Shown: positions 23,823-34,890 of the stretch, piece after piece | Numbering within the stretch: position 1 is the stretch's first letter | How the letters are laid out: every line of letters begins with the position of its first letter | Assembly: GCA_934047225.1 (NCBI GenBank) | Contig: OW204004.1 | Coordinates: forward strand, 9,366,401-9,430,400 | Source: Ypsolopha sequella | Taxonomy: Eukaryota > Arthropoda > Insecta > Lepidoptera > Ypsolophidae | Reading direction: 5' to 3' | DNA length: 64,000 nucleotides | Translations under genes and position numbers: made by a program | The notes under the pieces: model-generated | The model's input: the letters and a program-made list of their open reading frames with translations, nothing else | Told to the model about the DNA's origin: nothing | Database searches by the model: none

Positions 23823-24178
23823 TATAAAGAGCGAGGGATAAGACGGTCGGTGCGGTGGCAGTGGAGCCTAGTGGGGAACGAGAGAATCGGTTAGAGATAC
23901 GTTCGATTGCGCTAGCGGTGCGCGCGTTTCAGTTGGCGCACGGCGACTGGCGCAGGCGAGCGAGGCGCGCGGTGCGACGAAGCGGGCGGGCGAGCGATTT
24001 CACCGGGCTGATATTGCGACGGTACGGCGGCGCTGCGGCGCGCCGCCCGTCCAACACATATGTAGGTATAGCGCTTCGAAGCGAGGGCACGCCAGCAAGC
24101 GAGCGGGGGGTCGCCACTAACTGCACGCACCCAACTGACGATTACGAGCTTCGACTAACTTCTTTATCATTTCAGTAA
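23823..24178 (+). promoter_or_regulatory. TATA box plus CpG-rich block, candidate promoter
   Basis: A TATAAA box at 23823-23828 lies about 30 bp ahead of a strongly CpG-rich stretch of some 300 bp. This resembles an insect core promoter followed by a GC-rich 5' UTR, on the strand opposite osa. The plus strand is open for 107 codons (23855-24178), but the translation is Arg/Ala-rich with no family resemblance. No convincing donor follows. It could also be a bidirectional or osa-associated regulatory island. Confidence 0.25.
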
Positions 24179-25618
24179 AACGATGTTTTTCTTTTCGCAG
24201 AAGCAGATAATTTAATTTGTATCAACAAATAGAAAACAGTAAAACCGACCAGCAGTTGATATATGCTAATCAAACTAGACGAAAATATTAAAACGAGTGA
24301 CGCTAATGCATCTTATCATAATGACAAAATAAAAGACACTCACCGAATAGCATTACCGAATAGATGTTTTATTATTATTATGATGAAAGGTAACACACAG
24401 ACATAAACAATGCTAGCAATGTGTGCTTTCAATGTAGATAGCTATACAGAGACCAAGCATCAATTTGATACAAACATTGAAATGATTGCATACACGTGTG
24501 CGATAATAATAGCATTATCTCTGTAATAAGAGATTTTGATGTGTTATTGTTGAACAGTTGATAAAGGTGGCAGCCAAAACCAAGCAACGTGTGAAAAAGA
24601 AACTAAAGCGCTAATTAGCCGCTTAATTAGACATTATTGATCGGGCTGCATATACATGACATAGGTATGTATGACCTATGTATGTTACGGTGGTACGTAT
24701 ACAAACTATATGTCATTGCAACGGCAAACAATGATGGCCTGTGGGGATGCAGGTCAATAGCATATGCGCAATGAGATCCACAGGATCAACCATGTCATGA
24801 ATATTTAAGAGTTGTTTATTACTTTTAGTAGTTTTTATGTTCTGAACGTAGATAACGCTTTTTGAAATCACTCTTTTAATATCTAAACAAAGAAAAAGTA
24901 CACGCAGAAGAATAAAAAATAACAATAATAATCAGGGCAGGAATTGGTAGTTATCAGGATGAATCGGAAGAATCAGATAAGTTAAGGCGCCAGGGCGGCG
25001 CCAAAAGGGCTGCAAACAAGCAATAATAGACGCCCTACCGTCTGCGCCGGAGCATGTAAAAAATAAATAAATTCCACGCAATCGATTTAAATAGGAACCA
25101 CCTGATTATATTCAGTTGTATAAGTAAACAAATAAAGATAATGATTTAACGGTGAAACATTCGCAGATTCATTAACAAATTACCAAATATAAGAGACTAG
25201 ACTTCCCGGCACAAATTGTATTCGAAACATTTGGAAATGCCAAGTTTAATTCTCGGCAGAGTTTAGAAAATATGCAGAAATGCCGAGGCCGTATCCTTAG
25301 AGCGGATTTATCGAAACAGAAACCAGTTCTGTGGAGACGGGGCCTGGAGCTGGCAGCGACGGCCGGCCCAACAAAATAAAAGAAATATATTTTAGTGGGT
25401 TAGCGAGCATATTTACGATCGGATTCTTCGAGCACGATTATGCCGCCATTAGTTACATAAGCGGTTGGGTCCACCCGTAATTAGACAATTTGTCTTGTGC
25501 TTGATAGTATCGTACGTCATACATAACATACAATATTACAGAAACATCAAGCAAGCTCTTTTAAGATCAGGGAATAAATAAGTTTTTTATCTCTATGTAG
25601 GTGAGATGGATTTGCAAA

Positions 25619-26440
25619 TAGAATAGAATAGAATAGAATAGAAAAGTTTATTTGTTTGACTTTTGGTCCTTAAAAATTAGGTGTTACAATATGCTTAAAT
25701 ATGTCATTCCTCAAAAATCTGCCAAATTTGGCGTACAAATATTTATCTAAATAAACACAAACAAAGAAACAATTGACCTTAAACCTTAAAATCTGAATTA
25801 CAAATAAATATATAAAATAACTCAATTTATGTAAAATTATGTGAATCGTCAATTTAAAGAGAATACAAATGTCAATCTATAATGTTAAATTATGTGAATC
25901 GTCAATTTAAAAGGAATACGAATGTCAATCTATATAAACTAACGTTAAAAATTATTATTATAATTAAAAAACTCATCCATCGAGTAAAAACATTTGTCGA
26001 GGAGCCACGTGTGAAGTTTGCTCTTGAATTGGTTCAGTGGTAAATCTTTAAAATCGTCCGGTAAAGCATTAAATACTCTGACTGCCATTTGGAAGACGTT
26101 TTGTTTAACTAGGCTCAGTTTACAATGGTGTATGTAAAGTCTCTCGCCTCCTTTTTTTCTTTGTGATCTTTGGCTGACCTCTTTTTTTTTAGGAAAATAT
26201 TCTGCCTGTTGTTGTACAAAAACTGCAATTTGTTCTATGTACATGCAGGGTAAAGATAGAAGTTTAAGCTTCTTGAAGAATGGCTTGCAGTGGTCCATGA
26301 AATATAATCCGCAAATGGCTCTAAGGCACTTCTTTTGAATTTTAAACACCCTATCCACGTCAGATGAGTTACCCCAAAGTATCAATCCATATTGCAATGT
26401 AGATGCAACGCAAATAAAGTCCCGTAGACCACGAGACATG
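25619..26440 (-). mobile_element. 5'-truncated non-LTR retrotransposon (LINE) 3' end
   Basis: The minus strand codes 164 residues (26439-25945) resembling the C-terminal part of a non-LTR reverse transcriptase: LQYGLILWGNSSDVDRVFKI, then QKKCLRAICGL, then CKPFFKKLKLLSLP, then MAVRVFNALPDDFKDLPLNQ, then FKSKLHTWLLDKCFYSMDEF. This is downstream of the catalytic YADD box, which is absent. A 3' UTR follows and the element ends in a (TTCTA)n tail at 25619-25643, as in CR1/Jockey-like LINEs. The frame is intact but the element is truncated. The exact clade is not certain. Confidence 0.8.
25837..25935. repeat. 53-bp tandem duplication in the LINE 3' UTR
   Basis: TTATGTGAATCGTCAATTTA and the following GAATAC(A/G)AATGTCAATCTAT occur twice, 53 bp apart. 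Confidence 0.85.
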
Positions 26441-26860
26441 CAACTGTCTCGAAACGTCGGGTGTCCCCCTTTTCGTAAAAAAGTAAAAATTGATCGTGGT
26501 AGACCCGATTATACATATTATAAAGTAACTTCGTTGGATTTTCACCATAAAAAAGAATATCCATATCTGCATATTTCTGTCGTTGTCTATAGGTCGTTGA
26601 ATCACTAAAAGCCCGATCCGTTATCAATTTTCTTTAACAATGGATAATATGGAGCGCGATCACGTCCTGTAAAATTAGACGGGTTAAGAATTGCGAAAAG
26701 TTCAATTTTATTTTGCGTAGTAACGAAGTCTTGGTTATTTTCAAGTTTTACAACTGGCAACGCCATCTGTCGGACACCGTGCGCAATTCTGACCGGATGC
26801 ACGACCAGTTTCGCTGTTGTGCGAAGCACCTGCACGAAGCAACCATCGCTTAAGAACTTG

Positions 26861-27008
26861 GTTACAAAACAACTTTAATTAACATCGGACATGCTGGTCC
26901 CTTAAAGTCACAGACCACTAGTGGTTACAAAACAACTTTAATTAACATCGGACATGCTGGTCCCTTACAGTCACAGACCACTAGTAGTACCACCAGTAGT
27001 GGTCTGTG
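26861..27008. repeat. 64-bp tandem duplication ending in a hairpin
   Basis: GGTTACAAAACAACTTTAAT through CACAGACCACTAGT is present twice in a row, differing at about one base (CTTAAAG versus CTTACAG). The second copy is followed by an inverted end, CACAGACCACTA against TAGTGGTCTGTG with a short loop. Confidence 0.88.
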
Positions 27009-27418
27009 CTTAAATAGTTAAACTCTATAGCTAGAAGGATTTGACAAGATTTGTGATTTATCAAGAAATAAGCAAACAGCAATAATAAGTTCAGATAGAA
27101 GTCTGAATAATAACAGCATACAAATATAGATCAAAAATCAAAACATTGAAGTTTCAATAGAAGCGTAAAAAAATTAAACAACTTTAATCATCTAGTAACG
27201 AATTCATTGGAAATATCGTAGTTTCTTCAAATGTCAGAAAAGTATCAACATTCTCCATGAAAGCAATTTCATTGCAACTGAGTGAATATAAAATATTTTG
27301 AATGGAATTCGAAATACTAACCACCCATCTTCCTTTGGCCATATTAACTTTATAAGGGTAGGTAAAAATGGTGTTGAAATAATAAAACATACTCGTAGAC
27401 AAATGGATACATATACTC

Positions 27419-27690
27419 ACGCCAGTCTCCGGGAGGGGTAGGCAGAGACAACATATTTCCATCTGCTACGATCCAGACACACCCCTTTCGCCTCTTCCAC
27501 ATCCATCAATCTAGTCATACAAGCTCTTCTATTCCGGGTACTTTTGACATGGCCCTGCGTCAGTATGTCGCCAATGTGGTCACGATGTAGAGAGGATGAA
27601 TGAAAGTGGAGTGACGAAAGAATTTATGATGCGCAAGTGGAAGGTACAGCTCGACCAGGCCGCCCTAGAAATTGACCAAATGGATGATTT
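27419..27690. mobile_element. RTE-like LINE fragments, head to head
   Basis: 27419-27555 is a minus-strand copy of the same 3' RT segment found at 38128-38310 (shared CATCCATCAATCTAGTCATA). From about 27585 to 27690 a plus-strand piece follows (GTGGAGTGACGAAAGAATTT, then CAGCTCGACCAGGCCGCCCT), which corresponds to the part just upstream in the element. The two pieces are therefore inverted relative to each other, as in 5'-inverted LINE insertions. Confidence 0.7.
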
Positions 27691-28104
27691 GGATAGACAT
27701 TATGAAGGCTATAACTAAAAATTGAGCTACTCGAGTAGGGGCATGGGGGAGCAACTCCCTCCCCGCCTAGAAGATCATAGCGACTCCACTTCACAGCCAG
27801 ATATTAAAATAAGTTGTGTTCAATATCTAACAAAAATACACACAATTTTGAGCATTATTCCATGCAGTACGGCGACCGTAGTACTTCCCCCGAATCGGGA
27901 ACAGCTTGAAACGGAGTCTTAATACCATAGAATCTATGATGCCATAGATGATCTCGTGTAAATCAGAGCCTCGAGGTAAGGTCTATTGAAAACAGGTGCT
28001 CGTCGATCACCTACTTCACATTAGCAGTCGATCAACTACTTCACATTAGCAGTCGGCCGTCTCCTAATTCAGATCTTGAGTACGTCCTTACCTTCCCAAT
28101 GTCA

Positions 28105-28450
28105 TCCCACTAATATAGTAAATGCGAAAGTTTGGATGGATAGATGGATGTTTGTTACTCCTTCCCGTCGAAACTACTGAAACGATTAGGCTGAAACTTT
28201 ACACAAATGTAGTTCTAGACCTGGAATAGGACATAGGCCACTTTTTATCCCATAAATCAGTTCCCATTGGAAGGCAATGTGGTGTCAAGTTCCTACAGAA
28301 AAGTGATGTACTGTTACTCCTTCACACCGTTGAATATTAGTGAGATGGGATGGGATGGGATAATGGCATTAGTGGGATAGGATGGGATGGGATTCGATAC
28401 GACTATATAAAACCTTAATCAGCGCGGTCGAAGCCGCGGGCAAAAGCTAG
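28105..28450 (+). mobile_element. non-autonomous Helitron, Lep1-like
   Basis: The element starts TCCCACTAATATAGTAAATG and ends GCGGGCAAAAGCTAG, and is inserted exactly between A (28104) and T (28451). A 5' TC, 3' CTAG and an A/T target without duplication are Helitron traits. The body words ATGCGAAAGTTT, GAAACTACTGAAACGATTAG, GGACATAGGCCACTTTTTAT match the abundant lepidopteran Lep1-type Helitron. A GATGG-type simple repeat (about 28341-28396) interrupts the 3' half, and a CG-rich stretch near the end could form the usual 3' hairpin. Confidence 0.88.
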
Positions 28451-29229
28451 TTATAAAATATAGAAAGACGATAACAACAAAGCAACAATTTCCATACATT
28501 AAACGATCAACATTGCCCTGCAAAGCAGGTGCATGAGTAATTTCTCGTGAAACGGTGTCATCATATGAATGCCATGTTTACGGAAACATCGTGAGGCGCA
28601 TCCGAGCGTCCTTGTGTGGAGACAATACAGTGGCTGTTACATAACCAGACGCAACCACTGCGAGGCCATCTCAATGGCACCTCGTGATCTCGACCCTGCT
28701 GCCACTTCTAGTTACTGAATTACTGACCCACATTACTCATTCGTCCAACACAATTACAATGCCCGGACGTTATACATTAAACGTTTCGAATGTGTGCACT
28801 TCAGTAGATTGTTAGCCGATTGTGCGCTATCGCGAACCCATTCTAGTGATAAGCTAAACGATCCTACAGCACAATCTCTTGATACGATCCAAAGACACGT
28901 GGTTCTTATGGTTATATTGATAAATGAAATCGTTTAGTCAAACATAAACCGGGATAGTAAAATTTGAACAGAATGTTTTTTGAAAAGGCTATAAAGATGG
29001 ACAGTCAAACGGAATCGAAAAGAAAGTGAATGAAGAAGAGGAAGACTGTTGAGGTCAACCAAATTTATTTATCGCTAGTCCCACAGTTCACTGAGACGAT
29101 AAAGATAACGGCAATTAGATGAGTGAGTTGCCTGACAAAGACCTTGAATGTCGTTAACAAAACAATAAAGATAAAGCGGTCAAAATAGCGCGCTAGATCT
29201 GTAAACACGACAGGTTTATTTATAGCACC
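28451..29229 (-). other. intron, no repeat recognised
   Basis: Apparently unique sequence. 28560-28800 is moderately GC-rich and could be a conserved non-coding element. Confidence 0.35.
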
Positions 29230-30035
29230 GTGAAGTGTCGAAACATTCGAGTGAACTTTTCTTTCATGTCGGGAAAAGTGGGTGTGTGTGCGTGTCCCGT
29301 GCCGATGTAGGCCACTGCCAAGGCCGAATGTTTAATATAAAGTCTGGCGGCGGGACATTAAAATGGTCGGCTCCCTCCCCGAACCCCCTTTACCCCGGCC
29401 CGACGGCGGTCGCAATCGCTGCACTCTTTATTTATTATCTCGAGGCATCCCTCGACTCCCCATCTTTAGCCCTCTATTCTCTACCTACACCTAGGAGCCG
29501 GTCGGTTATAAAACATCAAGTACAATGTAGTTATCGAAGCGTACCGTAACTGCCTTAGTGTGAGGGACCGGAGAACAGCTGACGCGATAAAATTACCGTC
29601 TCCCTGACCTATCGAACGAGTGACGACACTCGTAAAGGATGACATCTTTAAGTGGGCGTGGTTGTCTTAAATACCCACGTGTCGGAGAAGTATCGCTCAA
29701 ATCTTCAGCAAATCGAAAAAGCATTTAAAGTGTTCTCAGGAGACTGAAGACGGACTGGGCTGTCGGTGACGTTACCACCGGCAGTCATGAAGATGGACTG
29801 GACTGTCGGTGACATTACCACCGACAGCCCTGAAGACTAAGTCTCCGCAGCCGCCAACCACCATACTGGCGGCACCCCCCGGACCCGCGGGTTATAGCCC
29901 GCGGAGAAGAAGCTCGGGTAATAATTTAGATAAATTGAGATCCGTACCTATGCGCACGCCCTGCGGGCGTGCGAAGACGAAAACCACCAGTGCAAAGTGT
30001 TCCCATTTTAAGCTAACAAAATCAGAAAATAAATA
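29230..30035 (+). other. composite GC-rich block with hairpins
   Basis: It contains a TATAAAA at about 29507, a tandem near-duplication of about 50 bp (GAAGACGGACTGGGCTGTCG and GAAGATGGACTGGACTGTCG, at about 29745 and 29789), two GC-rich palindromes (CCGCGGGTTATAGCCCGCGG at about 29886 and CGCACGCCCTGCGGGCGTGC at about 29951) and an AATAAA at 30028. A 75-codon plus-strand ORF (29809-30036) is not recognisable. TATA, then GC-rich leader, then polyadenylation signal within 550 bp is LTR-like, but no terminal TG..CA repeat was found. Confidence 0.35.
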
Positions 30036-32401
30036 AAGTGCCTTTTGACGCGCGACATGAGAATCAACCCACTCTACCGAGACAGTGCGAATATCGGCAA
30101 CATCATATTCTGTGACAATTCACAAGAGGAAACTCGGTCTCATTCCACTTTTCTTTAAACACAGTAAGCGGCTTTATGTCGATACACGACTCTTTAGATG
30201 TATTGTACTGTATAGTAATAGTTGTACACAAATTCCGCGAACTCGGTCGATGCGTCGCAGCGTGGTCCCGAGAAACTTACAACTCTCACTTTCGTACAAG
30301 AAACGCGCGGTTACCCAAGGGCACGTGGTTCAACTACTTGCACTCTAAAACAAAAACAAGACTTAAGTTAGCAAACGCCAGTGATCTTTCTTGACATTCA
30401 CCTACATCACAAGACATAACGACTTAGGATAGGATTACATATAAAGCAACAGAAGCTAGCGAGTAGTTTCCAAGCGAATCGCGTATAAAAAGTTCGTAAT
30501 AATTAAATCGTCTGGCATATGTAGGGGTTCCCCAGCTGGATCCTAGCCAACCGGAAGAGACCATCTGTAAACGAAATTCCGAATAATATTAAACGCACTA
30601 GATATGTAGTGCTGGCAGGTTGATATTTTTGCACTGATTTTTGATATAGAATTGTTTGACAGTTTCTTAATTGATCAATCAAAAAGCTAAATACAAACTG
30701 AAAATAACCACACAAATTCACATTTACGTAGAAATCTTATCATTTTGGGAATTAATTTGACTAGATATGTTTGACAACGGTTTTTCCAGATGCTCAGACA
30801 CTTTTCTCACTAACCAGTTAGAGCTTGGGATGTTGTTCTATCACGAAATTATTCAACAACGAGGTTGTCAATGTAAAGAACAAAGTGGGGATATATAATA
30901 CATTTATAGCCGCGGTCACGAGTCGAGCGGCTATGTCTGTCTGAGACATGCTCGCTCATCGCAATCAGATGACATCATTGCCTGTGCCACATCCTCGCCA
31001 GTCGACACTTGGTGAGCTTCGAGAAGCATAGAAATTACCGGTGCATTCAGCTTGCGTGTAGAATACATAATTATGGTTTCTAGTAGTGTCGTCTATTGCT
31101 CCGTCAATTTTCATTATTGCTGCAACTTTTTAGCTATGTGAACCTCAGATTAACAATATGCCGTCCCTAACTCTATTTAATCTAACACTTCAAACATGCG
31201 AAAATATCTATCCCAATTATTCCTAATAGTGAAAGAAATATCATATTAAAATAGAAAGGGTTAAAAGCAAAGAGAAGTTGGGTCGACGGACACACGCCGC
31301 AAATATTAGGATACGAGTGGAAGTGCAGGTCGCAAAACGTCACAAACGAGTCTGTGATTGATGGTTGTGGTGACAAGAGCTTTACGTCATAGAACATTGT
31401 GGGTCGTGAGGTCAATGCCACCGGGATCGGTTTAACCTCATACAACAACATCGAGCTAGCTATATCTAATACATACAAAGACGTAGATCCCCGTTTTCCC
31501 ATTGAGAAGTATTTTTTCTTGACAAAAGAGCCTTCAGGGACAATTCACGTCAGGCAAATGTTCTTAAATGTAATTGAATAGCTCGAAAAGGCTTTTTATG
31601 TCCAAATTATTCGTAACTTTACTGGCATTGCCACTGTTTATTGCTAGTCTCTTTGTTAAGTGTATTTCAAAAAGTCGATAATGCGTTTAGTATATCAAGT
31701 GTTTAATGCTGGGTTGCTCGGAAGTTACGTTACGACCACCCAGTTGGTAGCAGTTTGACCCCGTTCTCAAATATATTCGTGGGGTTGGGCCTCGGTCGTA
31801 TCATAAAATTGTACGGTCGCTTTTACGATTACAACTCAAACACACCTACGCGAGTAAGCACCTATTGTAAAATAATAACGATCTGGTGATAGACTTCGAT
31901 AAGACGCAAGAGTTGTTTATTGAGAAGACCCTGGGAACACAAATAGAAGAGTTATAGGTTATAAAGAGTATATAAAGGAGTATATCCATGGAGTATAAAT
32001 TACCTTGACTGTATAATGCGGAACTTTCTTAATGAGTCATAAAAAGAGGGTGTTTTACGATATGCCCATGCCGAAGTACGGCCCAAGTTTGTAATCAGCC
32101 CAACAGCGCGTTCCTAAATTCCTTTCATAGCGTAATTTCATTGAGGGATATATTGTATATTATGATCCTAAAGGTATAACGAAACACATGGCGATAAAGA
32201 TATAGGATCCAACACGTTCAAGAACAGTTATCGTAAAACCGGTCACCTTTAACTGCACGGCCGCGGCCCTCAACAAAGTTTGCCCTATCTGAATTAATTA
32301 TGTAGAGCACACATCTATCAGTTTAGTAAGCGAAATCGACAAGCTTATTTGGCGATTAACAAGGAAGGCTCTCGTCTTAAAAAGCGTGTCCAGGGGCCTT
32401 A
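30036..32401 (-). other. intron, no recognisable feature
   Basis: Mostly AT-rich sequence with no gene or repeat pair detected. 30090-30400 is mildly GC-rich and carries short meaningless ORFs. Confidence 0.4.
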
Positions 32402-32500
32402 TTGTTTAAAAGGATAGGTTCCGCTTGCATACTACTCTGTTATACCATGCGGAAAGACCCGAAGTGCGAGAGGGATGGATTCTGGAAAAAAGTCAAAATG
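32402..32500. repeat. degraded end of a family-3 TTAA element
   Basis: The string TGTTATACCATGCGGAAAGA, then AGTGCGAGAGGGATGGATTC, then TGGAAAAAAGTCAAAATGAC lines up with the left end of the element at 36630 (TGTTACTCCATATGCGAAAA, then AGTGCGAGTGGGACGGATTC). Only this end is present; a Transib relic follows. Confidence 0.6.
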
Positions 32501-32517
32501 ACAGCCGTTTACGCCAG

Positions 32518-34667
32518 GGCCACAGCTTCAGGCTTCTGGCGGCGGCGCTTCCAGTCAGTTTTTACGACGGGCTTTGCCCTACCACGACACCCGTCGGCGC
32601 CTTCCATCGAATGGGATGTATAACGCGCTCGCTCGCACAAAACGCTTGACACTAGGTTCGTCCTGCGCTCGATCAGTTTCAACCGCCCGCCTCCCCGCAC
32701 ACCGCTGTCCCGAGAGCGCAAGTCACTCGAAGTCGGACAAGACGCGCGATCGGCAACCCATGGCCGGCTCTATACAACTTCATACATTTGTTCTCTCCGC
32801 CGCACGAAGGTGAAAAATCCATAAAAGCTGGTCGAAACCTAAAAACGTAAAAATTCTCGAAACACGTCAAAAATAATTTAAATTACTACCTGAATAAACA
32901 ATGAAAAGGTTCACAGCAATTAAGGCTACCTGAAAAACGGGTTGTCATTTTTAGATCAGTCCAAAGTTGAACTTGTTCAAAATTAGATGTGTTTACGACT
33001 ATTTTACGTCTTGCGTTTATTAATTTCTTACTCGGAAGTTTTAGTGAAAGTTTGTGTTTTTGCGATGGATTCTACTCCAGAAGGTAATTACCTATTTTTG
33101 ATTATTTATTTTAGATACTCAATGACTTTTTTTTAAACATTAATGCCACTAAAACGACGTGAAAATGATTTTTTTCTGCTTAGTAATTTTCATGAAATGA
33201 TAAAGTTGAATTTCCTGGCACATCCGGCTTTAATGTTAACATTGTTACAAAAAGTAATTATTAGTCTTGCTAAAACCACTGAAAATTTTCCCGTCCGAAA
33301 CCGTCGCCTTAACAAAATTTTTATTTTATTAGTCATGTTTGCTAATTTTTGTTTTTTAATTGTTTTAGCATCAACTAACGAAGAAGCCTGTTTTAGCAGA
33401 TACACTCTTATCAGCTATTATAGGAAGTATGCTTCTCGATAGCATCACGAAAAACGGACATACTTGCAAGAAAAGATGAAAAAAGTCTCTACGTGTCACC
33501 GATTTTTCACACGAAACCAAGTGGTTGTTAACAAGATTAGTGTCAGATTACAACACCAAACTCCAACAAGCACATGACAATTTAAAAGGGTGCGCCGACA
33601 AAAACAAAAATTGGTTCAATGCCTATGTTACTTTCCCTGTTGTGCATTCAGCCCGCAACCAAGGAGGTGGCCGACCTTCCAAGAAGTTTGAAGAAACCAG
33701 TGATCGCTCAAAGATTTTTGGGAAAAACTTGGTCTACATAATATAGACAAACCAAAGCAGGGTGGAGGGGTGTCTACAGATGGAAACACGGCTTGAAATA
33801 TGTTTCAGCATGCAGAGGAAGTAACTGAGATATCTAGTATCAGCTTGAATCTCTTAAATCGGCTTCGTTCAATTTTGAAGTTCATGGCAAGTGGATATAA
33901 AATAAATGCTGCCAAATTTAAGATTTTCTGCTTGAAAACAGCATGTACTTTTGTGTTCCATTATCCATGGTTTAATATGCCTACGACGTTCCACAAAATA
34001 CTGTTCTATGGCTTAAGGATAATTGAAACTTCGGAAGTAGCTATTGCTCAAGAGAGCAGAAACAAAGATGTGAGAAAATACAGGAGCAATTTTCCAAAAT
34101 TTTTTTTCAAAAGCAGTGTATGGTGAACACATATCAAAGACTAATGGTGTCATCTGACCCTTTTATAAGTGATCTGAGAAAACTTTTCTAGCTTTGTTTC
34201 AAAGTGTGTTAAATTTATTAGAGGATCCTGAAATTGACACTGTATAATAAACTAAACATAATTATATATATTTTATGATTATGAAAGACTTGCATTTCAT
34301 TTTTGTATATTATTTATCTGTATGAAATTAAGGGGGAAGGGAGTTAGTGTAAGAGAAAGGAGGGGATAGTTATTTTTTAACACTATTAGGTATATTTTTA
34401 GATCCATATGAATTGTTACCCAAAAGCTAACCACCCCAGCTCATTTTTGACCCATTTTAGCAAAGGTAGAAGGATATTTGGTATTTTCCTCTGCCCACAC
34501 TATCCCTCTATCCCTATAATTGGACCAGGAACTATCTTTCACCCAACCTATGACAAATTTGAAAAAAATAGGTTTTGGCCAGCTTTTTTGGATTTTTCAC
34601 CTCTGTGCGCCGGCGCCGTCGCAAGAAAAACCGCTTAGCGCACCTCTCGAAGCCTGAAGCTGTGGCC
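32518..34667 (+). mobile_element. decayed Transib (RAG1-like) DNA transposon
   Basis: The region is bounded by a 19-bp perfect inverted repeat GGCCACAGCTTCAGGCTTC (32518-32536 and, inverted, 34649-34667). A second inverted pair lies inside (GGTGAAAAATCCATAAAAGC at 32809 against its complement near 34580). Between them the plus strand codes fragments that match Transib-type transposases (see the pseudogene entry). The left 260 bp is CpG-rich with CGCTCGCTCGCAC and may be the element's promoter. A start codon with an immediate donor (ATGGATTCTACTCCAGAAG, then GTAATTACC) at 33065 could be a first coding exon. The ends may not be the true termini, since they do not begin with the Transib CACWATG heptamer. 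Confidence 0.65.
33370..34190 (+). pseudogene. Transib transposase remnant (RAG1-core homologue)
   Basis: Fragments in order on the plus strand: ASTNEEA near 33369; NWFNAYVTF..GGGRPSKKFEETSDRSK at 33611-33710; TDGNTA, then a stop where Arg is expected, then NMFQHAEEVTEISSISLNLL from about 33778; LKFMASGYKINAAKFKIFCL; YPWFNMPTTFHKILFYG; AQESRNKDVRKYRSNF; and NTYQRLMVSSDPFISDL in a shifted frame ending at 34190. The order GRPS.., DGNTAR.., SGYKI..KF, YPW..MP...HK.L, QE.RNKD...R and SSDP is that of Transib transposases; the Glu of QESRNKD corresponds to the catalytic Glu shared with RAG1. The segment carrying the two catalytic Asp residues is deleted, and stops and a frameshift kill the rest. 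Confidence 0.7.
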
Positions 34668-34890
34668 GACCGGTTACACTAACTTTATTATATAAAAAAA
34701 CGTGCTATGAAATATATGTCCTGTTAAGAGTTTAATAAAGTTTATACAGAAATTAGTCCATAAATAAAAGGTTTTTGCTCTAATAACCTTAAACCTCGAC
34801 ATGAAAACTTTTTTAGAGCCATCTCTGGTATTTTATATGTCAATATTGTAATGACTTCCGAGGATTCTGTTTCGATATGAGTGTGTATTA

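Larger units (their letters stand above)
20308..25618 (-). other. intron with sparse features
   Basis: A long stretch with no recognisable TE. It contains a GC-rich unique block at 20640-20890, an ATT-type microsatellite near 21424, a (CA)n run at 23734-23755, the TATA plus CpG block at 23823-24178, and another GC-rich unique block at 25250-25500. A strong donor-like CACAGTAAGTATCG lies on the minus strand at about 23641-23654, with no supporting exon recognised. Confidence 0.4.

Noticed and set aside
29230..30035. Solo LTR of a retrotransposon
   Set aside because: TATA and AATAAA are present, but there are no TG..CA ends, target duplication or primer-binding site.
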